Source of the DNA: Liquorilactobacillus aquaticus DSM 21051
Lineage (GTDB): Bacteria > Bacillota > Bacilli > Lactobacillales > Lactobacillaceae
Direction: 5' to 3'
NCBI RefSeq assembly: GCF_001436755.1
Contig: NZ_AYZD01000015.1
Coordinates: 1-64,000 of the forward strand
Length of the DNA stretch: 64,000 nt
Below, one piece after another: positions 8,647-16,289 of this stretch (position 1 is the first letter of the stretch; each line of letters opens with the position of its first letter). The notes beneath the pieces are model-generated. The model saw only the letters and a program-made list of their open reading frames with translations, had not been told where the DNA came from and did no database searches. Position numbers and translations under genes: made by a program.

Positions 8647-9510
8647 TTAGATATAGCTTTTTTTTTGTGCTTCTAACCAACCAAATTTTTCGATAAGTAA
8701 ACTACCAGCAATCTGCCCAAAAAGAACAACTGAAACTGTGAGTCCTGTTCCAATTTTAGGAGATAAGAATGTGTTACCTAATATAAACATTGATCCAAAT
8801 AATCCACTGGTCCAAACCCACCAAGGTTGTCCAGATTTTAAACCATTCTTTATACCTAGAGATCCATCTTTTATAAGAGTTAGCATCAGTAATGTAAGTA
8901 TACCAAGAACAAATGAAATAAAGGTAGCTTGTATAGGTGAACCTATTACTGAGCCCAAATGTCCATTAATTCCAGTTTGAGTAGTATTACACATCCCGAG
9001 CAAAACACCACATAACTGCCAAGGAATCTTTTCACTAATTTTTCTGTTTTGCTTTTTTTCTAACCGTCGATCTACCAGAACAGTAAGACTAATACCACTA
9101 AGAATTAACAAAGAAGAAATGGCACGTATCCAATCAAAACTGTGTTGAGCCAATCCATACCATCCAAAATTATCAATAAACATGCTCATTATAATTTGAC
9201 CAAAAACTGGCATAATAACAGTTTGTACACTTCCTAATCGAGGAAATAAAATGATATTTCCAGTCACATAGATTACCCCTAAGAAACCACCAATCCAGAT
9301 CCACCAAGGTTGTTTACTAATAATAGTAGAAGAAATTAATAGAGTATGATCAGACATGACAAGAACAAGTCCTAAAAAAATTGCAGCAACAAAAAAGGTT
9401 GCCAAAGCCGCGCGAAGTGGTGTTCCTAATGTTTTACGAAGTTTAACACTTATTGCTGTTTGTAAGGGTAAAATAATTCCTGTTGTAATACCAAGTATGA
9501 TTTCAAACAT
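8647..9510 (-). CDS. DMT-superfamily transporter (YdcZ/DUF606-like, two-repeat), C-terminus frameshifted
   Basis: The open frame gives 287 residues with ten hydrophobic segments in two homologous halves. Each half has a QPWWVW/QPWWIW..GGFLG motif followed by NTFLSPKIG or NIILFPRLG, typical of fused YdcZ (DUF606) proteins. The frame ends GWLEAQKKSYI at a run of nine A (8658-8666 on the plus strand). In the next frame the sequence continues AISKTKVLGLAIMFIGVILIKLV to a stop at 8586-8588, exactly the missing last helix. So the gene is either a slipped pseudogene or depends on slippage at the A9 run. It lies downstream of a MarR gene; an operator stands in the gap. Confidence 0.75.
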   Translation of the reverse strand: MFEIILGITTGIILPLQTAISVKLRKTLGTPLRAALATFFVAAIFLGLVLVMSDHTLLISSTIISKQPWWIWIGGFLGVIYVTGNIILFPRLGSVQTVIMPVFGQIIMSMFIDNFGWYGLAQHSFDWIRAISSLLILSGISLTVLVDRRLEKKQNRKISEKIPWQLCGVLLGMCNTTQTGINGHLGSVIGSPIQATFISFVLGILTLLMLTLIKDGSLGIKNGLKSGQPWWVWTSGLFGSMFILGNTFLSPKIGTGLTVSVVLFGQIAGSLLIEKFGWLEAQKKSYI

Positions 9511-9564
9511 GATTCCAAATACCTCACTTTTTAATTTGAATGTTCTTTACATGGACAATCATCA

Positions 9565-9592
9565 AATTATATGTGTACATACACATATAATT
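9565..9592. promoter_or_regulatory. probable MarR operator upstream of the DMT transporter
   Basis: aattatatgtgta and tacacatataatt are perfect 13-base arms around a 2-base centre. A shorter version, gtgtatgtacac, lies upstream of the MarR gene at 10114-10125. Sharing of the TGTA-nn-TACA core at both genes points to the MarR protein as the binder. Confidence 0.65.
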
Positions 9593-9605
9593 CAAAAAAA
9601 TATAA

Positions 9606-10052
9606 TTAACTATTATTAGTGTTATTTTTTTTTAATCCACTATATGCTTTAATTAAATCCTGTACTAATTGCTTTTTCCCGTCCTTTCCAAAAACTGTAG
9701 CAGTTGTCTGTTCAATTTTCTTAGAACATACATTAGCAACCTTTAAAAAGTTTTCTCCCTCTTTTGTCAATTGAAGTAAGGTCGTACGACCACTAAAACT
9801 TTGCAAAATTAACTCTTTATCAGCCAGCTTTTTTGCCATTCTAGAAATTGTAGAGTGATCATACCCCAATTTACTAGATAAATCATTAATTGTTTGCGGA
9901 TTTTCATCTTGCAAAGTCATCATAATATATGAGTAAGCCGGAGCCATACCAGTGGGGGCATAATTCTTTTGCGCTAATTTTTCCATTTCCCTCATATATT
10001 TAGCTGCCGTAAAATATGGACATGTGCTGTAAAATGTATGCCTATCTGACAT
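9606..10052 (-). CDS. MarR family transcriptional regulator
   Basis: A 148-residue protein of normal MarR length. The winged helix spans about residues 50-115: INDLSSKLGYDHSTISRMAKKLADKELI, followed by a wing with the family's basic tip (SGRTTLLQLTKEGE). aaggaggtt gives a strong start. The gene lies upstream of the DMT transporter on the same strand, 95 bp away, and both have a TGTA-nn-TACA operator, so it probably represses itself and the transporter. No ligand is evident. Confidence 0.85.
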   Translation of the reverse strand: MSDRHTFYSTCPYFTAAKYMREMEKLAQKNYAPTGMAPAYSYIMMTLQDENPQTINDLSSKLGYDHSTISRMAKKLADKELILQSFSGRTTLLQLTKEGENFLKVANVCSKKIEQTTATVFGKDGKKQLVQDLIKAYSGLKKNNTNNS

Positions 10053-10113
10053 CTGATAACCTCCTTAATTTATACTTAGTACTAAGATTTAATTTATTAT
10101 AATACTAAAACAA

Positions 10114-10125
10114 GTGTATGTACAC
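10114..10125. promoter_or_regulatory. probable autoregulatory MarR operator
   Basis: gtgtatgtacac shares the core of the larger palindrome at 9565-9592. A separate 12-bp palindrome, cttagtactaag, lies nearer the gene at 10075-10086. Confidence 0.5.
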
Positions 10126-10470
10126 ATTTAAATAAAAAAGAACTCGATATTATTAATGATTATTCAAATGTTTTTAAAAAAATTCAACATTGTTTATTAC
10201 AAAAAGTGCTCTAGAGCTGACTAACATAGTTCCAAGTGTAAAACAAGTGATTACATGATTTATATGCAAATCAATTACAACATACACAGGCACTGAAGTT
10301 TTTTAAGGTGTGATTCTGGGTACTTCCGAAAGTAACTTACGTTATCAAAAAATTTGAAATGATCAATAAACAATACTGAGCTGTCGAATTAAAAATACGG
10401 CAGAGGAGGGTGAACCAACAAAAAAGGGGGGATTGGATTAATTAAACACCAAATTCAAGGATGTCTATCT
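10126..10470. other. intergenic, nothing recognised
   Basis: AT-rich DNA between the MarR promoter and an IS30 remnant, with no gene or strong structure. Confidence 0.4.
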
Positions 10471-10614
10471 GCGGTTAGCAATAATGATGTTCGGCAAGTA
10501 TCACATAGATTAAAAGCTGTTTTGAATTATAAAATATCCAGAAATATGTTCAGCCAAAAACTGCACGAAATTGACCATACATACGACTATAAACGAAATT
10601 TAAGACAAGTCTAA
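10471..10614 (+). mobile_element. IS30-family transposase, C-terminal remnant
   Basis: The frame reads AVSNNDVRQVS, then RLKAVLNYKISRNMFSQKL, then EIDHTYDYKRNLRQV and a stop. It parallels, residue by residue, the C-terminus of the larger IS30 remnant at 15137-15649 (VTNDDLRRALHK, RPKAVLNYKTPRDVF, EIDRTYGYKRHLR). The DNA after the two stops is also alike. All catalytic residues are lost. It is the left partner of a pair of IS30 scars around the 10.6-15.1 kb island. Confidence 0.7.
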
Positions 10615-10829
10615 ACGTAACAACAGGCATTGATTTAAAGCAAATTTCAGTAACAAAAATTTAAATCGGGGAAATAAATAAATTTTATATATCAAATTAA
10701 TTAATTTATTTTCAGAAAAACATGAAAACACGTAATTTTTTTACAGCTATAATTATACAGAAAATTGTTTATTGACATAAAAAAGCCTTATGTTACGTTA
10801 AAAAGCATATCAACTAAGAAGGAATTTTT

Positions 10830-11204
10830 ATGAAAAAATTACATATAGTAATTGCATGTATAGTCGTGGCTTTGTTTACTTTATCTGTTACAACAAAGAG
10901 TGCGAGTTATCTCAATCGGAATTTAAACTATGGGAACAGCTTTAAGGGAGCAGCAAGCAATGAAGCAGGACAGTATGTCTACAGGTAGGGTTTTGTTTTA
11001 TCCAGCGCGCACAGGAGTTCACAGGGCATGGGTTAAATATATAAGAGGCTCTAGGACAGTTGTATATTCATCAACGGGTACTTACTCTAGGCCATACAGA
11101 CTGAGCAAATCTGTTAGAGCGTCCACTACTACTGTAAGATGTACAGATAGTTTAATAAGCGGAAGATCACAAACTACTACGTTCCATTACAATCACATAT
11201 ATTA
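10830..11204 (+). pseudogene. small secreted, arginine-rich peptide (bacteriocin-like), frameshifted
   Basis: gaaggaa precedes ATG at 10830. The frame starts with a clear signal peptide, MKKLHIVIACIVVALFTLS, ending near VTTKSAS, and runs NYGNSFKGAASNEAGQYVYR to a TAG. One base shift near 10970-10985 moves into the frame that continues GRVLFYPARTGVHRAWVKY up to 11204. The joined product would be about 124 residues and strongly basic. The length and layout resemble small secreted bacteriocin-like proteins encoded beside membrane proteins, but I cannot assign a family. An ATG-started 91-codon piece at 10930 lacks the signal peptide. Confidence 0.5.
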
Positions 11205-11208
11205 AAAA

Positions 11209-11656
11209 ATGCGCAATTTTATTTCAAAAAAAACTTTATTTGAACTCTCAACGTTATATGTATTTTTGATTAGTTCATTTATTATAATGTTTAGCAGCAT
11301 CTCCCAAAAAGCTTCCAATGGATATGAGGGTGAATTTGTAGATTTTAAAATATTAGTTACAATATTTCTTATAACGGCAATATATATATTTATCATTTTT
11401 TTGAACAACGTAAAAACGAAATATATTTAAGAATCTTTGTAGGAAGTACGGTCAAAAAAATTAAAACTGTTTTTTTACTGTAAACGTGACTATTTTGTGT
11501 TCAATTAGCATCATTGAAATAGGGATATTGCAAATACTTATTAACTTTAATATTATACAGAATTTGAAAATTCGTTCTACTTTCTTTATACCTTTGATTG
11601 TATTTATGTTGAGTTTGCAAACATATTGGCGCTTTTTGGTAAAGAGGGGGTATTGA
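11209..11656 (+). pseudogene. small multi-pass membrane protein with FtsX-like motif, frameshifted
   Basis: The first 73 codons (MRNFISKKTLFELSTLYVF and on) give two membrane helices around a short outside loop. After 11430 the sense continues in another frame, EIYLRIFVGSTVKKIKTVFLL, then after a stop in a third frame SISIIEIGILQILINFN and FIPLIVFMLSLQTYW, ending with TGA at 11654. The EIYLR(I/F)xxG block followed by a helix is like the cytoplasmic loop of FtsX/MacB-type permeases. At least two frameshifts. It starts 5 bases after the secreted-peptide gene and abuts the next one, so the three were one operon. Confidence 0.5.
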
Positions 11657-12277
11657 ATGTATAAAGAGTTTTTAAAAAATACGTTTTTTTCACGCAAAAT
11701 ATATACTCTTTTAACACTTGTTCTGTGGATAGTGCTTTCTTTGAATATATATTTAATTGTAAATTCATCTTTTAAAGTCATGAGTGGATATAAAAGCTTA
11801 GATAAGCTCAGACAAGTAAAAGTGTATATGGGGAATAATCAGGCAACGCCTGCACAGGCAAACATAGATTCCAGCGCAAAAAAATACAAAAATCTAATAA
11901 GAGAGCACAAGTTATATTTTGGGGGCCTTAGTAATTGCTATAATTTCCCTCATGTTTACCACATGGAATTTAAAACAATTTTACAACGATTTTTTAAAGG
12001 AAATTTACCTAAGATTTCTACTGGGTATGAAGCGAAATCAAATATATATTTGATTTATATTCTATCAATTAATAATTGCTTCCTTTAGTTTATTATTTAT
12101 ATATATTTAACATATAATCCTAATTTATCTGGTGAAGCGCTTAACAATTTGTATACCCAAGTTATTAGTTCAAATTTAGTTTTATCTGAATTATTGAAAT
12201 TTGCTGTAACCGCCATAATAATTACCTTATTTAGTCTTCTTTCATGTGTGCCTTTGAAAAATAAATTAAAAAAATGA
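11657..12277 (+). pseudogene. second FtsX-like small membrane protein, frameshifted
   Basis: aaagaggggg precedes ATG 11657. It begins with one membrane helix (TLLTLVLWIVLSLNIYLIV) and a polar outside stretch. At the G-run near 11930 the sense leaves the open frame for GALVIAIISLMFTTWNLKQF and FLKEIYLRFLLGMKRNQIY. It continues in further frames as QLIIASFSLLFIYI and ELLKFAVTAIIITLF, ending KNKLKK at 12277. The EIYLRFLLGMKRNQI block matches the one in the gene before it, so the two are paralogues. I infer an export or self-protection role from the neighbouring secreted peptide. Bacteriocin-associated 7-TM proteins are the nearest known analogue. Confidence 0.5.
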
Positions 12278-12601
12278 AGATAAGTGATACAAAGCGGGAA
12301 TAGAGTGAATAAAGAGATACTAAAGTGGAATTGATGAAGAGAAGTCACTAGAAAAATTGAAATTTTTGGATAAAAAGTCTCCATCATTAATCTTAGGTGA
12401 AGATGGTGAACCTAATGGTGAAATCAAAAATCGGCGTTATGCTATTCCCAATAAACATTACGTTGATGCTGGAATTCGAGTTACTGCTAAAGATATTGTT
12501 TTAGTTGATAAGGGGGGGCTAAACTAACTACAGCTTTAAAAGCAACAAATAAATTTGTTATATTTGGAAACAGTAAATTTATGCTGCAAATAACAATTAA
12601 T
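12278..12601 (+). other. unassigned reading-frame fragment with a G7 run
   Basis: From 12324 to 12537 one frame is open for 71 codons without a start: GIDEEKSLEKLKFLDKK, then GEDGEPNGEIKNRRYAIPN, then VDAGIRVTAKDIVLVDKGG. A run of seven G at 12522-12528 lies at its end; one extra base there would extend it through AKLTTALKATNKFVIFG. It looks like part of a real protein, but I do not recognise the family. Confidence 0.35.
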
Positions 12602-13006
12602 TTACTGTTTAAATTTCCTTTTTGTTCCCCAAATAACATTCTTTTCACCAACTTTTATCGCTTGTCTGTAGTATTCAAGTTTTTCTTTTAAAACGTCACG
12701 TTGTTTGATACTGTCATTTACTTTTTCTTCAGCTTTATTCAATTCTGCTTTGATAATATCCAAACGTTCATTTACGCTATTGTCCCCTAAATTACAAAGA
12801 TCAATATAATTTTTGATTGATTTAAGACTCATACCGGTGTGGCGAAGTGCCAAAACCATTTCCACATATTCAAGATCTTTATCGGAAAATAGACGTACAT
12901 TGTGTCTGTTTCTAGTTATTTTGGGAAAAAGATTTTTTTTAGCATAAAATCTTAGGGTGTATGGAGAAACCGAAAAAATATTTGCTACATCATTAATTGT
13001 ATACAT
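12602..13006 (-). CDS. MerR family transcriptional regulator
   Basis: 134 residues from the ATG at 13006, which has aaggagt 5 bases upstream; a longer frame to 13036 would run through the promoter and is rejected. Residues 1-70 hold the MerR winged helix: YTINDVANIFSVSPYTLRFYAKKNLFPKI, then NVRLFSDKDLEYVEMVLALRHTGMSLKSIK. Residues 80-120 are a long coiled coil for dimerisation. The short C-terminus has no Cys pair, so it is a TipA/BmrR-like drug or redox type rather than a metal sensor. It is divergent from an SDR gene whose promoter has the 19-bp spacer that MerR proteins act on. Confidence 0.88.
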   Translation of the reverse strand: MYTINDVANIFSVSPYTLRFYAKKNLFPKITRNRHNVRLFSDKDLEYVEMVLALRHTGMSLKSIKNYIDLCNLGDNSVNERLDIIKAELNKAEEKVNDSIKQRDVLKEKLEYYRQAIKVGEKNVIWGTKRKFKQ

Positions 13007-13015
13007 TTTTACTCC

Positions 13016-13046
13016 TTGACTGATAGTTACTATCATGCTGTATACT
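13016..13046 (+). promoter_or_regulatory. MerR-type promoter with 19-bp spacer for the SDR gene
   Basis: -35 TTGACT (13016-13021) and -10 TATACT (13041-13046) are separated by 19 bp instead of 17. The spacer contains the dyad gatagt-t-actatc. This over-long spacer with a dyad inside is the defining layout of promoters untwisted by MerR family activators. Confidence 0.8.
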
Positions 13047-13078
13047 CAAAATACTAATTGAATAAAGGAGAAATTGCA

Positions 13079-13915
13079 ATGTTTAAAGATGTATGGTTTA
13101 TCACAGGAGCTTCAACGGGATTAGGAAAGGAATTAGTACAATATTTGCTTAAACAAAACTGTAGGGTTGTAGCAACTTCAAGAAATCCTAGTGATATTAT
13201 AAAATATATTCCTAAGGATGTAGTTCAAGACAATTTATTGGTGCTACCACTAGATGTAACTAATATCAAAGAAATACAAAATACTGTAAAAATTGTTTTA
13301 AAGAAATGGAATAAAGTTGATGTACTAGTCAATAATGCGGGTTATGCCTACTTTTCTTCTGTTGAATTTGCAAACAATGAAGAAGCACGAAAAATGTTTG
13401 ATGTTAATTTTTGGGGTGTAAAAAACGTGCTAGATAGTATACTCCCTGTAATGCGTAAGCAGCATCATGGTCATATTATGAACGTTTCATCTTTAGGGGG
13501 GCTACGTGCGTTTGCGGGTTTTGGATATTATCATGCAACAAAATTTGCATTAGAGGGTATTACAGAAAGTTTGGCATTAGAGGTAAAACCACTAGGAATT
13601 GATATAACCTTATTGGAGCCGGGAGATTTTAAAACAGATTTTGCTGGTAGATCTGCTGTTGCAAATAAACAAGTAGAGATTCCATATGAAGGTACTGCCG
13701 GAGTAAACATTCAAAATTTACGGAACCTTTCTGGAAACCAACCCGGAGATCCTAAAAAATTTGCAAAAGTAGTTTACGAAATGCATCAAAAAAAAGACAA
13801 ACCATTTCGTCTATTGTTAGGATCTGATGCGTATGAACGAGCAATAGAAAAACTTGATACCATGCAAAAAAGCTTTAAAAAAAATCGTTCTATAACATCG
13901 TCAACTGATTATTAA
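13079..13915 (+). CDS. SDR family NAD(P)-dependent oxidoreductase
   Basis: 278 residues from ATG 13079, preceded by aaaggag at 8 bases; an upstream TTG at 13058 would overlap that site. Classical short-chain dehydrogenase: TGASTGLG (cofactor loop, residues 10-17), NNAG near 88, a catalytic Ser in MNVSSLGG, and YHATK as the active-site Tyr-Lys pair, then LEPGDFKTDF. The Arg in ATSRNP after the second strand suggests NADP(H). The substrate is unknown. Its promoter is MerR-type, so expression is probably switched on by a compound sensed by the divergent regulator. Confidence 0.88.
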   Translation: MFKDVWFITGASTGLGKELVQYLLKQNCRVVATSRNPSDIIKYIPKDVVQDNLLVLPLDVTNIKEIQNTVKIVLKKWNKVDVLVNNAGYAYFSSVEFANNEEARKMFDVNFWGVKNVLDSILPVMRKQHHGHIMNVSSLGGLRAFAGFGYYHATKFALEGITESLALEVKPLGIDITLLEPGDFKTDFAGRSAVANKQVEIPYEGTAGVNIQNLRNLSGNQPGDPKKFAKVVYEMHQKKDKPFRLLLGSDAYERAIEKLDTMQKSFKKNRSITSSTDY

Positions 13916-13964
13916 ATTTTGTATGGTCAATATTGTTTAGTCCCGGTGTTTCTATGTCAATAGC

Positions 13965-14171
13965 TTGAATTGTTTTTGTATAGATCGAACCAATGATACT
14001 TTGGCATTTCAAATAAATGGTCCTTGGGGAAATACGGAAATTTTTTACATCTTAAATCAAGAAATTAATCTTATTAAAAAAATAGATTTGTATCCAATTT
14101 ATTTTTTTAATGATCAAATCAAAACAAGTCAGCTACTAATCAAACTGACAAAACAAAAGGTTAAAGACTGA
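13965..14171 (+). pseudogene. C-terminal fragment of an unidentified gene
   Basis: An open frame of 68 codons with no ribosome binding site at its first possible start. The end, YPIYFFNDQIKTSQLLIKLTKQKVKD, followed by an overlapping terminator, looks like the natural C-terminus of a protein. The upstream part is missing, so I read it as a remnant. Confidence 0.3.
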
Positions 14172-14192
14172 TTAAACAATCGGTCTTTTTTG
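14160..14192 (+). terminator. Rho-independent terminator
   Basis: aaagactgatt, a 3-4 base loop and aatcggtcttttttgg; it overlaps the stop of the fragment before it. Confidence 0.75.
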
Positions 14193-14251
14193 GTAGTTAC
14201 AATGACACAAAAAATGATTTATTTTAGCTTTATGGTTGGAGTTTGGCTAGT

Positions 14252-14791
14252 CTATGTTGGGTTTAGTTTCCCTATATTGTTACTCTTTATGAGTTTGAGC
14301 CAATCAACAATTGATTTCAAGTAGTTAATTTTCAAATTATCTTTACTGGAGTCAATTTTATTTCTATATGGGTCAATAGCTGAACTTTGATAGATTTTCA
14401 AATATTGTTCAAATGTTGGTATTAAAAAGTATACTCCTCTGTAATTTTGTTTTACGAGGTCTTTTAATTCTATACTTGTAAAGTCAGGTAATGAATTCAT
14501 TGTGCCGAATTCGATATTGTAGATGCCATTACTAAAAGAATGTTCATGCAAGTCTTGAAGTCGATAACCAATTTCTTCCATGATTACTGCAATAAGATTC
14601 CAATGATAAATTCTGGTTTCATCGGGAGCCGCCCAACCACGAGGGTCTCCCGGAACATGAATATCAATGTCTTCTGACCCAAAATCTTTACCTGTTAAAT
14701 ATTCAAGTCCACAAGATCCCAATAATAAGGGAACTATATGAATAGAGTTTAGTTGTTTTGCTATATTTAAAAACCCTTCAAACTTTTTCAT
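14252..14791 (-). CDS. nucleotidyltransferase-fold-like protein, function unknown
   Basis: A 179-residue protein with aggt/agttATG start. It begins FEGFLNIAKQLNSIHIVPLLLGSCGLEYLTG and continues FGSEDIDIHVPG. A G-S motif followed by D-x-D in a short loop is the pattern of nucleotidyltransferase-fold proteins such as the MNT/AbiEii group. In the databases such short lactobacillar proteins have often been mislabelled as phosphoribosylanthranilate isomerase; nothing here supports that. It has no toxin or antitoxin partner next to it. The fold call is moderate and no activity is claimed. Confidence 0.55.
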   Translation of the reverse strand: MKKFEGFLNIAKQLNSIHIVPLLLGSCGLEYLTGKDFGSEDIDIHVPGDPRGWAAPDETRIYHWNLIAVIMEEIGYRLQDLHEHSFSNGIYNIEFGTMNSLPDFTSIELKDLVKQNYRGVYFLIPTFEQYLKIYQSSAIDPYRNKIDSSKDNLKINYLKSIVDWLKLIKSNNIGKLNPT

Positions 14792-14867
14792 AACTTTTAC
14801 CTCGATATATCAGATTTAATAAAATAAGAAAGAATGGGGTTGATAATAATCTCACAAATAAATTATC

Positions 14868-15129
14868 ATGCAAAATTCAAAAAAATACAAGTTATACAAA
14901 TCTGGCAAGCTATGGGTTGTTGGAGCTGTTGCCGTTGCTGGTGTCGCTATGAGTGTTAATGCCACACATGTAAGTGCTGATAAGTTTCAACGACTGATGC
15001 CACTCAAAATGAATGATAAACAAGTTTAATTAATTAACGGCTTCATCAACTGCTGAAAAAAACGCTGTACCAACCACTGCTGATACAAATGTGACACAAG
15101 ACCAAGATACGGCAACATCTGAGAATTGA
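14868..15129 (+). pseudogene. KxYKxGKxW-signal surface or secreted protein, N-terminal fragment
   Basis: ATG 14868 opens with KKYKLYKSGKLWVVGAVAVAG, the KxYKxGKxW signal peptide type found on glucansucrases and large serine-rich adhesins of lactobacilli. Its cleavage region ends near ATHVSAD. After about 45 codons small frameshifts follow. The sense reappears as TASSTAEKNAVPTTADTNV, the Ser/Thr/Ala-rich spacer that typically follows such signals. It stops where the IS30 remnant begins at about 15130. The catalytic or adhesive part is gone. Confidence 0.7.
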
Positions 15130-15136
15130 CTGCGTT

Positions 15137-15649
15137 TTGCCAAAGAAGGGCTATAAAAAAATTTTTGTGACGTTTTGTGAACGTAAAACGCGTTACTACA
15201 TTGCTCTAAAAGCGGATTCACAATCAGGAAAAGCAGTCTGTAAAGTTTTGGATCAGTTTATGCATCTTTTTGGGGAACGTTCCAAGTATGTTGTTCAATC
15301 ATTCACATTTGATAATGGATTTGAATTTACCAATCATTTTGTGATCAACAAAGTGCAAAAAGAATTTCGAATCATGGCGTACTTTGCGCATCCGTATAGT
15401 CCTGAGGAACGTGACTCTAATGAAAATGCCAATCGCATGCTGCGCGAGTATTTTCCAAAAAAAACACACTTTGAACACGTTACAAATGATGATTTAAGGC
15501 GTGCTTTGCATAAAATCAATAGCAGACCTAAAGCCGTTTTGAATTATAAGACGCCGAGAGATGTCTTTAGACGTAAATTACAAGAAATTGACCGTACATA
15601 CGGCTATAAACGACATTTAAGAAGCTCCAAAAACACTTCGAAACGTTGA
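15137..15649 (+). mobile_element. IS30-family transposase, 5'-truncated
   Basis: 170 codons of the DDE domain: FCERKTRYYIALKAD, TFDNGFEF with the second catalytic Asp, HPYSPEERDSNENANRMLRE with the catalytic Glu, and the C-terminus KAVLNYKTPRDVF. The N-terminal helix-turn-helix half and the first catalytic Asp (normally in WEGD) are missing. Intact relatives are about 310-350 residues. So it is inactive. Normal IS30 proteins read PWERGS where this has PEERDS. It directly abuts the broken KxYKxGKxW gene. Confidence 0.85.
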
Positions 15650-16289
15650 TTCTTAAGCGAATTCAATAGCAAAACTTTAATTATTTTGAAAATACATGAT
15701 TATTACTAATTGATATAATTTAAGCAAAAATCAGCCGTAAATCAAGCAAAATCACTGAATAAACTAATAAAATGACAAATTTAAACTTGAAAATCAAAAT
15801 CAGCCACAAAAATTTTACCAGCAATTTGAACAAATTTTGCCGGTCATAAATTTATGTGACTGATTTTTTTCGTAACTTTTTGCAATTTTTTTGAATTTAT
15901 TTTTCTTTTTCAAATTTATTTTTTGTTTTTTCATGCGTTAAAACGTTGTTTTAACAGCATTTTAAAAGCTGTATAAATCGAAGAGAGAGAGACCGTTAAA
16001 ATTCGGACTTGACAATTTCCACTTTTTATCTAGTTTACATAATATATATTATCGAAAGTAGCGTCTGGAGTAAAAATACTAATCATTCTTGTATTCTAAG
16101 AATTTTAAAGCATTTTATGGTAATTCACCAATTTCTTAATAAAATAATATCTTTTTATACTTTTTTTGATACTTACGGTAAAAATAATTTTCCAATTGTA
16201 TTTCATTATAATATGATTCTATATCATGCCAATAGAAATAAAAAAACAGCTTAACATTTATTTTTAGTAAACGCAGCTGCCTCTTGTTT
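15650..16289. other. AT-rich intergenic region with a large hairpin
   Basis: About 640 bp. The first 40 bases resemble the DNA after the smaller IS30 remnant. At 15797-15870 a long imperfect hairpin (aaatcag-cCACA ... TGTG-actgattt, with an inner accagcaa/ttgccggt stem) ends in seven T. The plus-strand frame 16009-16254 has no start site or family likeness and is not called. Confidence 0.45.

Noticed and set aside
14252-14791. Phosphoribosylanthranilate isomerase
   Set aside because: Such names are attached to relatives, but the length, the GS...DxD pattern and lack of trp genes do not fit.
14252-14791. Toxin-antitoxin or abortive-infection pair
   Set aside because: The NTase-like protein has no partner gene adjacent; neighbours are a gene fragment and a broken surface-protein gene.
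16009-16254. 81-codon frame on the plus strand
   Set aside because: TTG start without ribosome binding site, AT-driven composition, no family likeness.
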